From an uncultured Parabacteroides sp. (GTDB taxonomy: Bacteria > Bacteroidota > Bacteroidia > Bacteroidales > Tannerellaceae), in assembly GCA_949298575.1 (NCBI GenBank), contig CASFXH010000027.1:1-41750 (forward strand): 41,750 bases of DNA, read 5' to 3'. Below are positions 1 to 7,105 of this stretch, piece by piece. Every line of letters starts with the position of its first letter. Positions within the stretch are counted from its first letter, which is position 1. The notes under the pieces were generated by a model. The model did no database searches. It had not been told where the DNA came from and was given only the letters and a program-made list of their open reading frames with translations. The position numbers and the translations under genes are program-made.

Positions 1-363
1 CATGAAAAAGACGCCATAGACGGGCATCAGCCTGAATTTCCAATCGCTACCCTTCTCCCCTTGGTTCGAGATAGCCCTCGAGACATAGTACAACGCCCGA
101 TCGCGGAAGTTCGCCTGTTGGCGGTTTTGCATCTCCACGATGAACTCGGCGCCCCGCTCGTCCCGGCAATAAATGTCATAGATGCAGTTCCGGTCCTCGA
201 CCGTCGTTCCCAACAGTTCCTTGTCCAGGAACCGGATGTCACAAACCCGACGCTGTCCCTTCAGGAGGTCGTTCAAAAAATCAATCAACAAGTCCTTGTT
301 GATCTCTTGGCCGAAGATTCGCTTGAATCCCACGTCCGTAAATGGATTTATAAATCTTGACAT
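1..363 (-). CDS. Rpn-family PD-(D/E)XK nuclease/transposase-like protein, 5' part (cut by window edge)
   Basis: Reading the minus strand from the ATG at 361-363 gives 121 open codons running off the window start. The N-terminus MSRFINPFTDVGFKRIFG is the signature opening of Bacteroidetes 'PD-(D/E)XK nuclease family transposase' (Rpn-like, recombination-promoting) proteins. A nuclease core is visible as YDIYCRDE followed by EFIVEMQ, fitting D...ExQ of the PD-(D/E)XK fold. These proteins are usually about 250-300 residues, so more than half lies outside. They are often multicopy; their role is poorly known (RecA-independent recombination in E. coli Rpn proteins). The gene is preceded by 0.8 kb of non-coding DNA with a periodic array; the best minus-strand promoter match lies far upstream near 922-951. 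The family call is firm; the function is inference. Confidence 0.85.
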   Translation of the reverse strand, partial: MSRFINPFTDVGFKRIFGQEINKDLLIDFLNDLLKGQRRVCDIRFLDKELLGTTVEDRNCIYDIYCRDERGAEFIVEMQNRQQANFRDRALYYVSRAISNQGEKGSDWKFRLMPVYGVFFM

Positions 364-496
364 AGTCAATATTATATTGGTTAATAAATTCTGTTTACGC
401 GAATATAGGGATTATTCGGGAAAGATTGGTATTTGGGCGCTAAAAATTCAACGGGTAAATTAAAGGGCAAATTTGATTCACCCTACACCGCTTCAA

Positions 497-606
497 ACGC
501 TTCCGCAAGCATCGGCCAACGCTTGCGGATGTGTAGGCTTACGCTTGCGGTGCCGTTGGCCAACGCTTGCGCAAGCGTAAGGCGATGCTTGCGGATGTGT
601 TTCTAT
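497..606. repeat. Tandem array, 5 degenerate units of 22 bp
   Basis: The word ACGCTT (ATGCTT in the last unit) recurs at 497, 519, 541, 563 and 585, an exact 22-bp period. Each unit starts with ACGCTTGCG or a close variant and continues with a variable half, often ending in GGCC or GGCTT. Unit four contains the perfect 16-bp palindrome ACGCTTGCGCAAGCGT at 563-578. Arms at 536-549 and 570-583 form a 13-of-14 inverted repeat. It is one of three intergenic arrays in this window with a 22-24 bp period. Confidence 0.85.
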
Positions 607-1172
607 ACTGTTCTGCCATAGTTTGCGCGAATTTGAAGTGCTACCGCGAAATTACACAAATATTCTGTTGCGCGAATACCTGTTTTGTAGCGTATGCGCG
701 ATACCCTTTTCGCGCTACACTTTTGCCCATTTTCGCCCTTTTACGTATGTGCCTATATATTATATATGTACGGGTACATTAATGTTATATGGCGAACAAG
801 CGAAAACCCCTCAAAATTGTGTAGCGAATAATGTTGTTTTTTGATTGTAACGCAGTGGAAGTAAAAGAATTGCGTTGGAATTAGACTGTAGCGCGAAAAC
901 GGTCCTTTTTTTGCGACATGACAAAGGTACGGCTTTCTTCGAAACCAACAACCATTCGGAGCTCTTTTTTTATACCTTCTAACTCTTTCTTATCCATAAA
1001 GTAGACTTTCCTGAACGAAACCCTTTTGGGGCGCGACTAACACTTGTTCTCCCCTCATGAAAACGCTACAAAAGCTGTCAAAAATAAACGACCGTTTATG
1101 CGCTACACTTTCGAGCGACATTGAAGTACGTACATTCTTAAAAACCAAGTTTAATATTTAATTTAATTTATT
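607..1172. other. Non-coding stretch upstream of the large secreted-protein gene
   Basis: No credible gene is seen in these 566 bases; the short open frames have no recognisable products. The DNA is rich in words such as GTAGCG, GCGCGAA and CGCTACAC. CGCTACAC occurs at about 713 and 1101 and its complement GTGTAGCG near 823, so inverted pairs are possible. An AT-rich palindromic stretch lies near 752-778. The last 35 bases before the ATG at 1173 are A/T only apart from a few positions, a leader type common in well-expressed Bacteroidetes genes. No exact TAnnTTTG box was found for the downstream gene. Confidence 0.6.
922..951 (-). promoter_or_regulatory. Predicted Bacteroidetes-type promoter on the minus strand
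   Basis: On the minus strand TACCTTTG (922-929) matches the -7 consensus TAnnTTTG exactly, and a TTG (949-951) lies 19 bases upstream at the -33 position; another TTG is at 16 bases. Transcription would run leftward through the 22-bp array toward the nuclease gene whose start is at 363, giving a leader of about 550 nt, or it could make a separate non-coding RNA. Motif match only. Confidence 0.45.
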
Positions 1173-4100
1173 ATGAACAAAAAGTTTTCTACTTTGATGG
1201 CCGGCTTGATGCTGGCGTCTGCGTTCTCGGTAGCGAGCGCTACGGAGGGCGATCAGGTCAAGAAGTATGAGACGAACAAGACTTATTATTTGGGTGTGAC
1301 CTCAAGTCTTAACAACTCAGGTAAAGTCATTGCTGTTGTCTCAAATCCTTCTCTTTCGAATTATGGCCAATTGATTTTGGTGGATAAGGACGAGTTGGAT
1401 AATATTTCAGCTGTTAAGGCCGCAAGCTGGAGTATTGTTTTCACGCAACCGACCGATGGTACGGCTCCTAAGTTTACTTACATTAACAAGGCTACGGGTT
1501 TGACTCTCGCTTTGGATAAAGCAGAGAATGGTGAGCTCGCATTTATTAAGGGTAGCTCTTCTAGTTGGTTGAACTCTTCCACTACGGATAATGGTAATAG
1601 TGTGATTGCCTTTGATGAATTCCGTTCTTACTATGCCGCAAATAAGTATGTCACTTTAGTTGCCGCTTCATCGGAAGCAACGGAAGATGGTGTGAATTTC
1701 TTTGGTACGCAAAAGGATGATGCGATTGACTATACTGAATTGACAGTATTGGATAGCGAAAAGAAAACCAGTGAAACGGAAATACAAGTAGCTCCAATTC
1801 AACCGATCGTATTGTCTTTGGACGCTGACGCCGTAAACTCTCAATTGGGTAAGGTGGACATGACTATCGTGAAGGATAACTGGTTCAACCTTTACTTCAA
1901 TCAGGATGTAACTTCTGGCGCCGAGACGAACTTGTTCTCCGCTACGCAACTGCATGCTGAGCCCGTTTACTATAAGGGCAATGTGGATGAGTCAATCGCT
2001 ACAGCTCTTACGGCAACGACGATGGATGAGAAAACAGAGGGTACTAAAAATACTCCTTCGTCTTATGTCCGTTTGAAAGCTAAGGACATGGATGGCGCTT
2101 ACATCACGGTCGATACCGTTTACCATGCAGGTACGGAGACGGTTGGTGAGCTGCCGAAGTTCACTTACGCGAAGAGCAATTATGAGGGAACGAACAACGT
2201 GCCTCGTTTGGAAGCCTCTTCTCATTTCGCGTTCGCTTTCGATCCGTATGAAGAGAAAATCTTGATTAAGGTTCGTGGTTATTATACGCAAAAGAGCGGT
2301 AATCCGGTTAAGATTGAAGGTGAGGGTGTAACTCATGATGGTAATGTGGCTTATACTCGTTGGGGATATACTATTGCCGAAGGTGCAGATGAGGCATCAG
2401 TGACGAACAAGGTAGAGAATGGTTTCGTTCGTTTGGCGAAACTGGCTTCTGTTCGTGAGTTGACGGTTAGTGATAATGTTGATAGTGAGAATAATTCTAC
2501 TTATGACTTAGGTGACTGGGATGAGGTTTCAGCAGATGGCTACGCTATGGCAACTACAGTCACGATGTCCGTTGCGGATCAAACCTTCGCTCCGTCTTCT
2601 ATCGCCGATGGTCTGTACTTGATCAAGTTGCATACTTCCGGTTATGAGCCTAATGGTGACAAACGTACGGATGGCGCTGATGGCGATTACCTGATCGCAA
2701 GTATGGGTGGTAACTTCGGTTACGCTGAGCAAGCGAAACGTCAGGATTATATGCACATGCCGGCCGCTCAATGGGTTGTTAAGAAACAAGGTACGGGCAG
2801 CGCTCCGATCCAGATTATCAACCGTGAGTTCTTCGATGTTAATGCGGATGACTTCGGTAATGCTTATTTTGGTGTAGATGGTGACGCTATCCAAGCGTTC
2901 AGCGCGGGCGATGCGAACCGTATCTTCTTCACGACTGGTGAGTTCGCTAACGATACGTTGGAATTCATTCCGGTAACTGACGAGATTAAGAAAGACGTTC
3001 ATTTAGGTTATATGCATGTTTCCGATGCGGAGGCTTCCGTGAAGACTTACTACTTCAACTACCTGAGTGGCTTGGCTCAAGACAAGGGCTTGAACACGCC
3101 GTCCGACAAGGATTCTTTAGTACGTGTAGACGAGTCTGGCGATAAGATCGCGATGCGCCTGATCCCGGTAGTCATGGACGACAGCTATGGTTATCAAGCG
3201 GACGAGGCTAAGGAAGGTTTCGTGAAGTTGGAGCGTAACGCATACTATATCGAGGCATACGATAACCTGAAATTCACGGCAGACGGTCGTAGCCGTTACT
3301 TGTCCTACAATGAGGCAACTAAGAAGTATGAGATGTCGTTGATGCCTGAATTGTTCTTCTTGAAGGAGAATAACTGCGAAGGTGACACGCATTATTATGC
3401 TTTGGTTAGCGCAAATACTTATGGCATTTCATATGCTCCTTCTGCTATTCAATATTTTGGTGAAGAAGGAAGTGAAAAACCATATATGTTGACTTGGGCT
3501 ACTTCAGACTTGAGAAACATGGCTGAAACAATGTATCCTGCATGGTTTGCGGGCAAGGATATTGTTGAGGATGCGACGGAAGTATGGTCTTATTCGGACT
3601 TGAGAAACGCTTATAAAGATGTTACAATTGGCGGAGGCTCGAAGAGGGTTTATAATCCATTGAGTGAAACTGTACGTAAAAATATCGGAGTTCAGTTCTA
3701 TGATAAGGATGGAGAGCCGATTATCGCTGATGCGAGTGAAGGCGTTGAGCTTTACGCATATATGGCTAGCGCAAACAGCACGGTGATTACATTGAAGCAA
3801 ATTGTTCCGGATTCTCCGGCTAGATATTATGCGATGAATCCGGATGAGGATGCGTTCCAAGCTAATATTTTGGCTTGGAGAGAAGCTGAGTATGATGAGA
3901 CAGATGATACTTATTCGTTGAAGGAGAATGGAGAAACCTTAGATTATTCGGAAGCGAATATGGCTACTGATGACTATGCTGATACTCGTTTGTCAGTTGA
4001 TGATAATACTTTGGATTTGTTCATTGCGGACATTGATAATATCAGTGCGGATTGGGAAGACGAGCTTCGTGTTTCCGCGTTCGAGGTAGCTGAAAACAAT

Positions 4101-5219
4101 TCACCGTTGTATCGCCGCTTCAATGGCGTAGCTCCTGAGACTTACGGCACATCGGCTAACGCTCCGGTTAACTTGAAGTTCTTCCGTTACAACAACAACG
4201 CTGAGTTCTTGTTCGAGAACCAATCGAATGACAATGAGTATCGCGATGGTTTGAAAGACAAATCAATCAGCTTCTTGGGCGTCAACAACGCTTACCAATT
4301 CCCGGAGAACGACACGCGTTCTTACACGATGTATGTGGATACGGCGTATGTACGCTATAACACTCGTATGCCGCAATACTTGATCGGTATCGATCCGGAA
4401 GTGATCCCGGGCGACACGATCTGGTGTAACGCGACGAGCGCTCACCACCACGAGACTTTGGCTGACTCCTTGGCTTGCGATCACACGGTCTTCACGCTTG
4501 GCTTCACTCGTGCGAAGTACTTGTTCAACGCTCAGGATTCGATTGACGCCGGTAACTACGATTACCAAGGCAAGATCGCTCAAGGCGCTCAGAACTACAC
4601 TCGCTTGGCGTTCAAAGAGGCCGCTCACGCGCAAGATACATTGTATATCTTGAAACCGGGTGTCACGAACGAGCAATTGATCAACACGAACTTCAAGGAT
4701 GGTGACTTGTTCTCGAACAAGATCTTCTTGGGTGACAACAAGCACAAGAACGTAGTCTTCTCGTTCCGCTTGATCGACGATGAGAACAACCGCTTCTTGA
4801 TCGAGTCTGAGTCTGAGCAAAACGGCAAGGCTGTCCTGAACAAGGATCTGAAGAACGTAAGCATCGCGCCGATGCGTGGTGGTTGGGTGAAGATCCAGAA
4901 TGGTGTGCCCGTAATCGCTCACTATGATGACTTCAACGAGGCCATCGCTCAAGCCGAGATCTTCGACGTAAACGATGAGATCCTCTACGACGCTACGGCT
5001 AACGATGAGGTAGCAGTTGAGTCTGTTAAGGTGATCGCCGGTGACGGTCAGGTAACGATCATGGGTGCCGCTGGCAAGAACGTGACGATCACGACCGTAC
5101 TCGGCAAGACGGTAGTCGCTAAGACGATCGCTTCCGACAACGAGACGATCGCCGTTCCGACGACGGGTATCGTAGCTGTCGCTGTTGAGGGCGAAGAGGC
5201 AAGGTTGATTATAAACTAA
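1173..5219 (+). CDS. Large secreted protein with DUF6383-like C-terminal domain; probable type IX secretion cargo
   Basis: A 1348-residue protein starting MNKKFSTLMAGLMLASAFS, a clear signal peptide with probable cleavage after VASA (about residue 23). The rest is rich in Asp, Asn, Tyr and Thr and looks like a large all-beta surface protein; segments such as NKATGLTLAL suggest repeated trefoil-like or jelly-roll units, but I do not recognise a catalytic domain. The last ~65 residues (GDGQVTIMGAAGKNVTI, then VLGKTVV, then GIVAVAV) have the strand pattern of a type IX sorting domain and correspond to DUF6383, found at the C-terminus of many Parabacteroides proteins. The AT-rich leader suggests strong expression. 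Codon choice changes inside the gene: AGA/AGG arginine codons cluster at about 3500-3900 while flanks use CGT/CGC. A terminator follows at 5223-5260. Function unknown; surface adhesin or S-layer-like role is possible. Confidence 0.85.
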   Translation: MNKKFSTLMAGLMLASAFSVASATEGDQVKKYETNKTYYLGVTSSLNNSGKVIAVVSNPSLSNYGQLILVDKDELDNISAVKAASWSIVFTQPTDGTAPKFTYINKATGLTLALDKAENGELAFIKGSSSSWLNSSTTDNGNSVIAFDEFRSYYAANKYVTLVAASSEATEDGVNFFGTQKDDAIDYTELTVLDSEKKTSETEIQVAPIQPIVLSLDADAVNSQLGKVDMTIVKDNWFNLYFNQDVTSGAETNLFSATQLHAEPVYYKGNVDESIATALTATTMDEKTEGTKNTPSSYVRLKAKDMDGAYITVDTVYHAGTETVGELPKFTYAKSNYEGTNNVPRLEASSHFAFAFDPYEEKILIKVRGYYTQKSGNPVKIEGEGVTHDGNVAYTRWGYTIAEGADEASVTNKVENGFVRLAKLASVRELTVSDNVDSENNSTYDLGDWDEVSADGYAMATTVTMSVADQTFAPSSIADGLYLIKLHTSGYEPNGDKRTDGADGDYLIASMGGNFGYAEQAKRQDYMHMPAAQWVVKKQGTGSAPIQIINREFFDVNADDFGNAYFGVDGDAIQAFSAGDANRIFFTTGEFANDTLEFIPVTDEIKKDVHLGYMHVSDAEASVKTYYFNYLSGLAQDKGLNTPSDKDSLVRVDESGDKIAMRLIPVVMDDSYGYQADEAKEGFVKLERNAYYIEAYDNLKFTADGRSRYLSYNEATKKYEMSLMPELFFLKENNCEGDTHYYALVSANTYGISYAPSAIQYFGEEGSEKPYMLTWATSDLRNMAETMYPAWFAGKDIVEDATEVWSYSDLRNAYKDVTIGGGSKRVYNPLSETVRKNIGVQFYDKDGEPIIADASEGVELYAYMASANSTVITLKQIVPDSPARYYAMNPDEDAFQANILAWREAEYDETDDTYSLKENGETLDYSEANMATDDYADTRLSVDDNTLDLFIADIDNISADWEDELRVSAFEVAENNSPLYRRFNGVAPETYGTSANAPVNLKFFRYNNNAEFLFENQSNDNEYRDGLKDKSISFLGVNNAYQFPENDTRSYTMYVDTAYVRYNTRMPQYLIGIDPEVIPGDTIWCNATSAHHHETLADSLACDHTVFTLGFTRAKYLFNAQDSIDAGNYDYQGKIAQGAQNYTRLAFKEAAHAQDTLYILKPGVTNEQLINTNFKDGDLFSNKIFLGDNKHKNVVFSFRLIDDENNRFLIESESEQNGKAVLNKDLKNVSIAPMRGGWVKIQNGVPVIAHYDDFNEAIAQAEIFDVNDEILYDATANDEVAVESVKVIAGDGQVTIMGAAGKNVTITTVLGKTVVAKTIASDNETIAVPTTGIVAVAVEGEEARLIIN

Positions 5220-5222
5220 AAT

Positions 5223-5260
5223 AGAATCGCCCCGGGTGTGTGATCCCGAGGCGATTCTTT
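5223..5260 (+). terminator. Rho-independent terminator of the secreted-protein gene
   Basis: The stem AGAATCGCCCCGGG pairs with CCCGAGGCGATTCT (13 of 14 positions) around a loop of about 8 bases, followed by a short TTT. It begins a few bases after the stop codon at 5219. Confidence 0.8.
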
Positions 5261-5295
5261 CCAACGAAATTTCATAATAGAATAATTGATAAAGA

Positions 5296-5440
5296 ATAGT
5301 CTCGCCACTTTACCGCCGTGAGGCAGGCAAGGCGAACGATAAAACTAGGTTTAAAAAAGCATCCGTAGGATCTTCGTGAGAAGCTATTACGGGAAACGAA
5401 TAAGGAGGCTTGTCCCGCTGGGATGAGCCTCCTTTAATTT
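5296..5440 (+). ncRNA. Candidate structured small RNA ending in a strong terminator
   Basis: No protein is encoded here, but several helices can be drawn. TCGCC (5302-5306) pairs with GGCGA (5331-5335) and encloses GCC-GTGA-GGC (5315-5324). CCGTA (5363-5367) pairs with TACGG (5388-5392) and encloses CTTC-GTGA-GAAG (5372-5383) across symmetric 4-base internal loops. Both inner hairpins carry a GTGA (GNRA-type) tetraloop. A 15-bp terminator stem follows at 5402-5434. No clear promoter was found, so the 5' end is a guess, and I cannot match it to a known RNA family. Confidence 0.4.
5402..5440 (+). terminator. Strong Rho-independent terminator
   Basis: AAGGAGGCT (5402-5410) pairs perfectly with AGCCTCCTT (5426-5434); inner pairs (two G-U, one T-A, three C-G) extend the stem to 15 bp with a GCT loop. 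TTTAATTT follows on the plus strand. It lies 180 bp past the preceding gene, which already has its own terminator, and so may end an independent transcript. Confidence 0.75.
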
Positions 5441-5450
5441 GTTCAAGCGT

Positions 5451-5613
5451 TACTCGATAAGCGGCACGAAAACTACTCGATAAGCGGCATGAAAACTACT
5501 CGATAAGCGGCATGAAAACTACTCGATAAGCAGTACCCCTCACTACTTACTAAGCAGTCGCGAGTCGCATCGATAAGTAGTTACCCCCACTACTTAATAA
5601 GTAGTTTTTGGCC
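5451..5613. repeat. Tandem array, 7 units of 23-24 bp, degenerating rightward
   Basis: Units begin at 5451, 5474, 5497, 5520, 5544, 5567 and 5591. The first three are nearly identical (one C/T difference) and share TACTCGATAAGCGGC plus a GAAAAC tail. Later units keep only the core TACT..NTAAG and have new tails. The last unit contains ACTACTTA-A-TAAGTAGT (5589-5605) followed by TTTTT, which could act as a weak terminator on the plus strand. The array lies between the terminator at 5402-5440 and the 3' end of the minus-strand ATPase gene. Confidence 0.85.
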
Positions 5614-5642
5614 TTATTCCTAAGAAGAGATAACGGTGGTTA

Positions 5643-6899
5643 TTACAATTCCAACGAATTGTCTTTCAATAAGAAGTCGTAGACGCTGATGGTGGTGATC
5701 CCGGCTTCGTCTCTTGTGAGGGGGCCTTCCTCGCCGGTGACAATGATCTTCTTGAAAGAGTCATCCACTTTCAGTAAAGAGGCCCGTTCTTGTCTTCTCT
5801 TTTCGTCGGATTCCATCCGATAAGCGGATTGGATATAATAGCGCTTGCTTCCTAAATTACAGATGAAATCGACTTCCAGATTGGAGCGATACTGCTTCCC
5901 CCGCTCATCTTTTTGGACAGAGGGGACGATACCCACATCCACATTAAACCCACGTATCCTCAGTTCATTGTAGATCAGGTTCTCCATGAGATGAGTTCTC
6001 TCGGACTGGCGGAAATTGATCCTTGCGTTACGCAAGCCTAAGTCCATGAAGTAATACTTATAAGGAGAGTTGACGTAACGCTTTCCCTTGATATCGTAAC
6101 GGGTAGCCTTTTCAATGAGAAACGAGTCACAGAGGTAATCAATGTAATCCTTAATCGTATCATAAGAGATGGGCGACTTCTTTTCGCTTTTGAACGTATT
6201 CGCCAATTTGTTGGGATTGGTTAGGGAGCCAATCCCTGAAGCCATCATATTGATGAGTTCTTCCAAATCGTCATCCTTGCGTATGTCGTAACGATCCTTG
6301 ATGTCCTTGAGGTAGGTCTCGTCGAATAAAGCCTTCAGGAAGCGCACCTTTTGTTCCTCCGTCTGATAGGATGAGATCTGCGGAAGCCCGCCATAGAGCA
6401 TATATTCATTGAATCCGGCCTGCGTCGAGCCTGGGTAGGCGGACATATATTCGCGGAAGCTCAATGGGTACATTTTCACCACGAAGCCACGCCCGCGGAA
6501 TTCCGTGATAATGTCTTTGGATAGGAACTTCGCATTACTTCCCGTCACGTAAATATCCGTGTTGCGTATTCTCAAAAAGCCGTTTAGCACGTCTTCAAAA
6601 TGACTGAGCATCTGTATCTCATCAAGCAAGATGTAATACATTTCGTTGTCTGTCATGCGGCTTTCCACATAGGCATAGAGGTTATCGGGATTTCTCATGG
6701 ATCGGTTTTTATAGTCTTCCAAGTCCACTTTTATGATATGGTCTGGAGCGATACCGCTTTGTTCCAGATAGGCGACGAATAGTTCAAAGAGCAGGTATGA
6801 CTTGCCGCACCTGCGCATTCCGGTTATAATCTTGATCATCCCGTTGTTTCGCAGGGAAATGAGTTCGTCCAGGTATTTCCTTCGTTCAATCGGTTTCAT
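5643..6899 (-). CDS. AAA-type ATPase with DUF4143 C-terminal domain
   Basis: A 418-residue protein of the ATP-binding/DUF4143 family common and multicopy in Bacteroidales. The Walker A motif GMRRCGKS is at residues 27-34 and Walker B YYILLDEIQ at about 88-95 (D93, E94). An arginine-finger/sensor region TGSNAKFLS follows. The C-terminal half (from about residue 190) is the DUF4143 part, with VDFIC in a nuclease-like fold near residue 345; whether this is catalytic cannot be told. The start ATG at 6897-6899 is followed at once upstream by a 41-bp palindrome, and a promoter sits between that palindrome and a second one. No neighbour is cotranscribed. The biological role of the family is unknown; suggestions of a selfish or toxin-antitoxin-like lifestyle are inference. 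Confidence 0.85.
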   Translation of the reverse strand: MKPIERRKYLDELISLRNNGMIKIITGMRRCGKSYLLFELFVAYLEQSGIAPDHIIKVDLEDYKNRSMRNPDNLYAYVESRMTDNEMYYILLDEIQMLSHFEDVLNGFLRIRNTDIYVTGSNAKFLSKDIITEFRGRGFVVKMYPLSFREYMSAYPGSTQAGFNEYMLYGGLPQISSYQTEEQKVRFLKALFDETYLKDIKDRYDIRKDDDLEELINMMASGIGSLTNPNKLANTFKSEKKSPISYDTIKDYIDYLCDSFLIEKATRYDIKGKRYVNSPYKYYFMDLGLRNARINFRQSERTHLMENLIYNELRIRGFNVDVGIVPSVQKDERGKQYRSNLEVDFICNLGSKRYYIQSAYRMESDEKRRQERASLLKVDDSFKKIIVTGEEGPLTRDEAGITTISVYDFLLKDNSLEL

Positions 6900-6901
6900 G
6901 C

Positions 6902-6942
6902 TAATCGAAAATTATGTCACCAGGTGACAGTTTTTTCGATTA
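6902..6942. promoter_or_regulatory. 41-bp palindrome (copy 1) between promoter and start codon of the ATPase gene
   Basis: The palindrome is centred on base 6922. Outer arms TAATCGAAAA (6902-6911) and TTTTCGATTA (6933-6942) are perfect complements; the core TGTCACC-A-GGTGACA (6915-6929) is perfect around one central base; only the 3-base spacers mismatch. It fills the region from the predicted -7 box to the start codon, so it could be an operator over the transcription start or an mRNA hairpin hiding the start. Confidence 0.8.
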
Positions 6943-6969
6943 CAAAGGTAAGCTTTTTCACCATTCCAA
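6943..6969 (-). promoter_or_regulatory. Predicted promoter of the DUF4143 ATPase gene
   Basis: On the minus strand TACCTTTG (6943-6950) matches the Bacteroidetes -7 box exactly, with TTG (6967-6969) 16 bases upstream, slightly closer than usual. The element is bracketed by the palindromes at 6902-6942 and 6976-7018. Confidence 0.6.
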
Positions 6970-6975
6970 TCGGCG

Positions 6976-7018
6976 CTAATCGAAAAAAGTGTCACCTGGT
7001 GACGGTTTTTCCGATTAG
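6976..7018. promoter_or_regulatory. 43-bp palindrome (copy 2) upstream of the ATPase promoter
   Basis: Centred on 6997, 75 bp from the centre of copy 1. Arms CTAATCGAAAAAA and TTTTTCCGATTAG plus the core GTCACC-T-GGTGAC give pairing at 18 of 21 positions, plus one G-T wobble and two mismatches. Same words as copy 1 (TAATCGAAAA and GTCACC), differing at the centre base and a few arm positions. Confidence 0.8.
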
Positions 7019-7034
7019 GAAGCGCGGGGGCACT

Positions 7035-7084
7035 AAAAAAGCGATCATGGAAACGGAATCTCTCCTTTCCCATGACCGCTTTTT
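7035..7084 (-). terminator. efp: Bidirectional-looking terminator after efp
   Basis: AAAAAAGCGATCATGG (7035-7050) pairs with CCATGACCGCTTTTT (7070-7084), one mismatch, with a ~19-base loop. Read on the minus strand it follows the efp stop at 7106 and ends in a T-run (TTTTTT), and it separates efp from the palindrome region. Confidence 0.8.
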
Positions 7085-7105
7085 ATGAATAAGATCACTA
7101 ATCGC

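Noticed and set aside
497-606. CRISPR-like look of the 22-bp array (and of the arrays at 5451-5613 and 21893-22079)
   Set aside because: Units are contiguous with no separate spacers of constant length, the repeats are too short and too variable, and no cas gene is near.
433-844. Several small plus-strand frames in the first non-coding gap
   Set aside because: They run through the repeat array, overlap each other, and show no start signals or known products.
4263-5264. 333-codon open frame on the minus strand opposite the secreted-protein gene
   Set aside because: It mirrors a strongly coding plus-strand gene; the product is an Arg/Val/Leu-rich sequence without family resemblance, an effect of codon bias.
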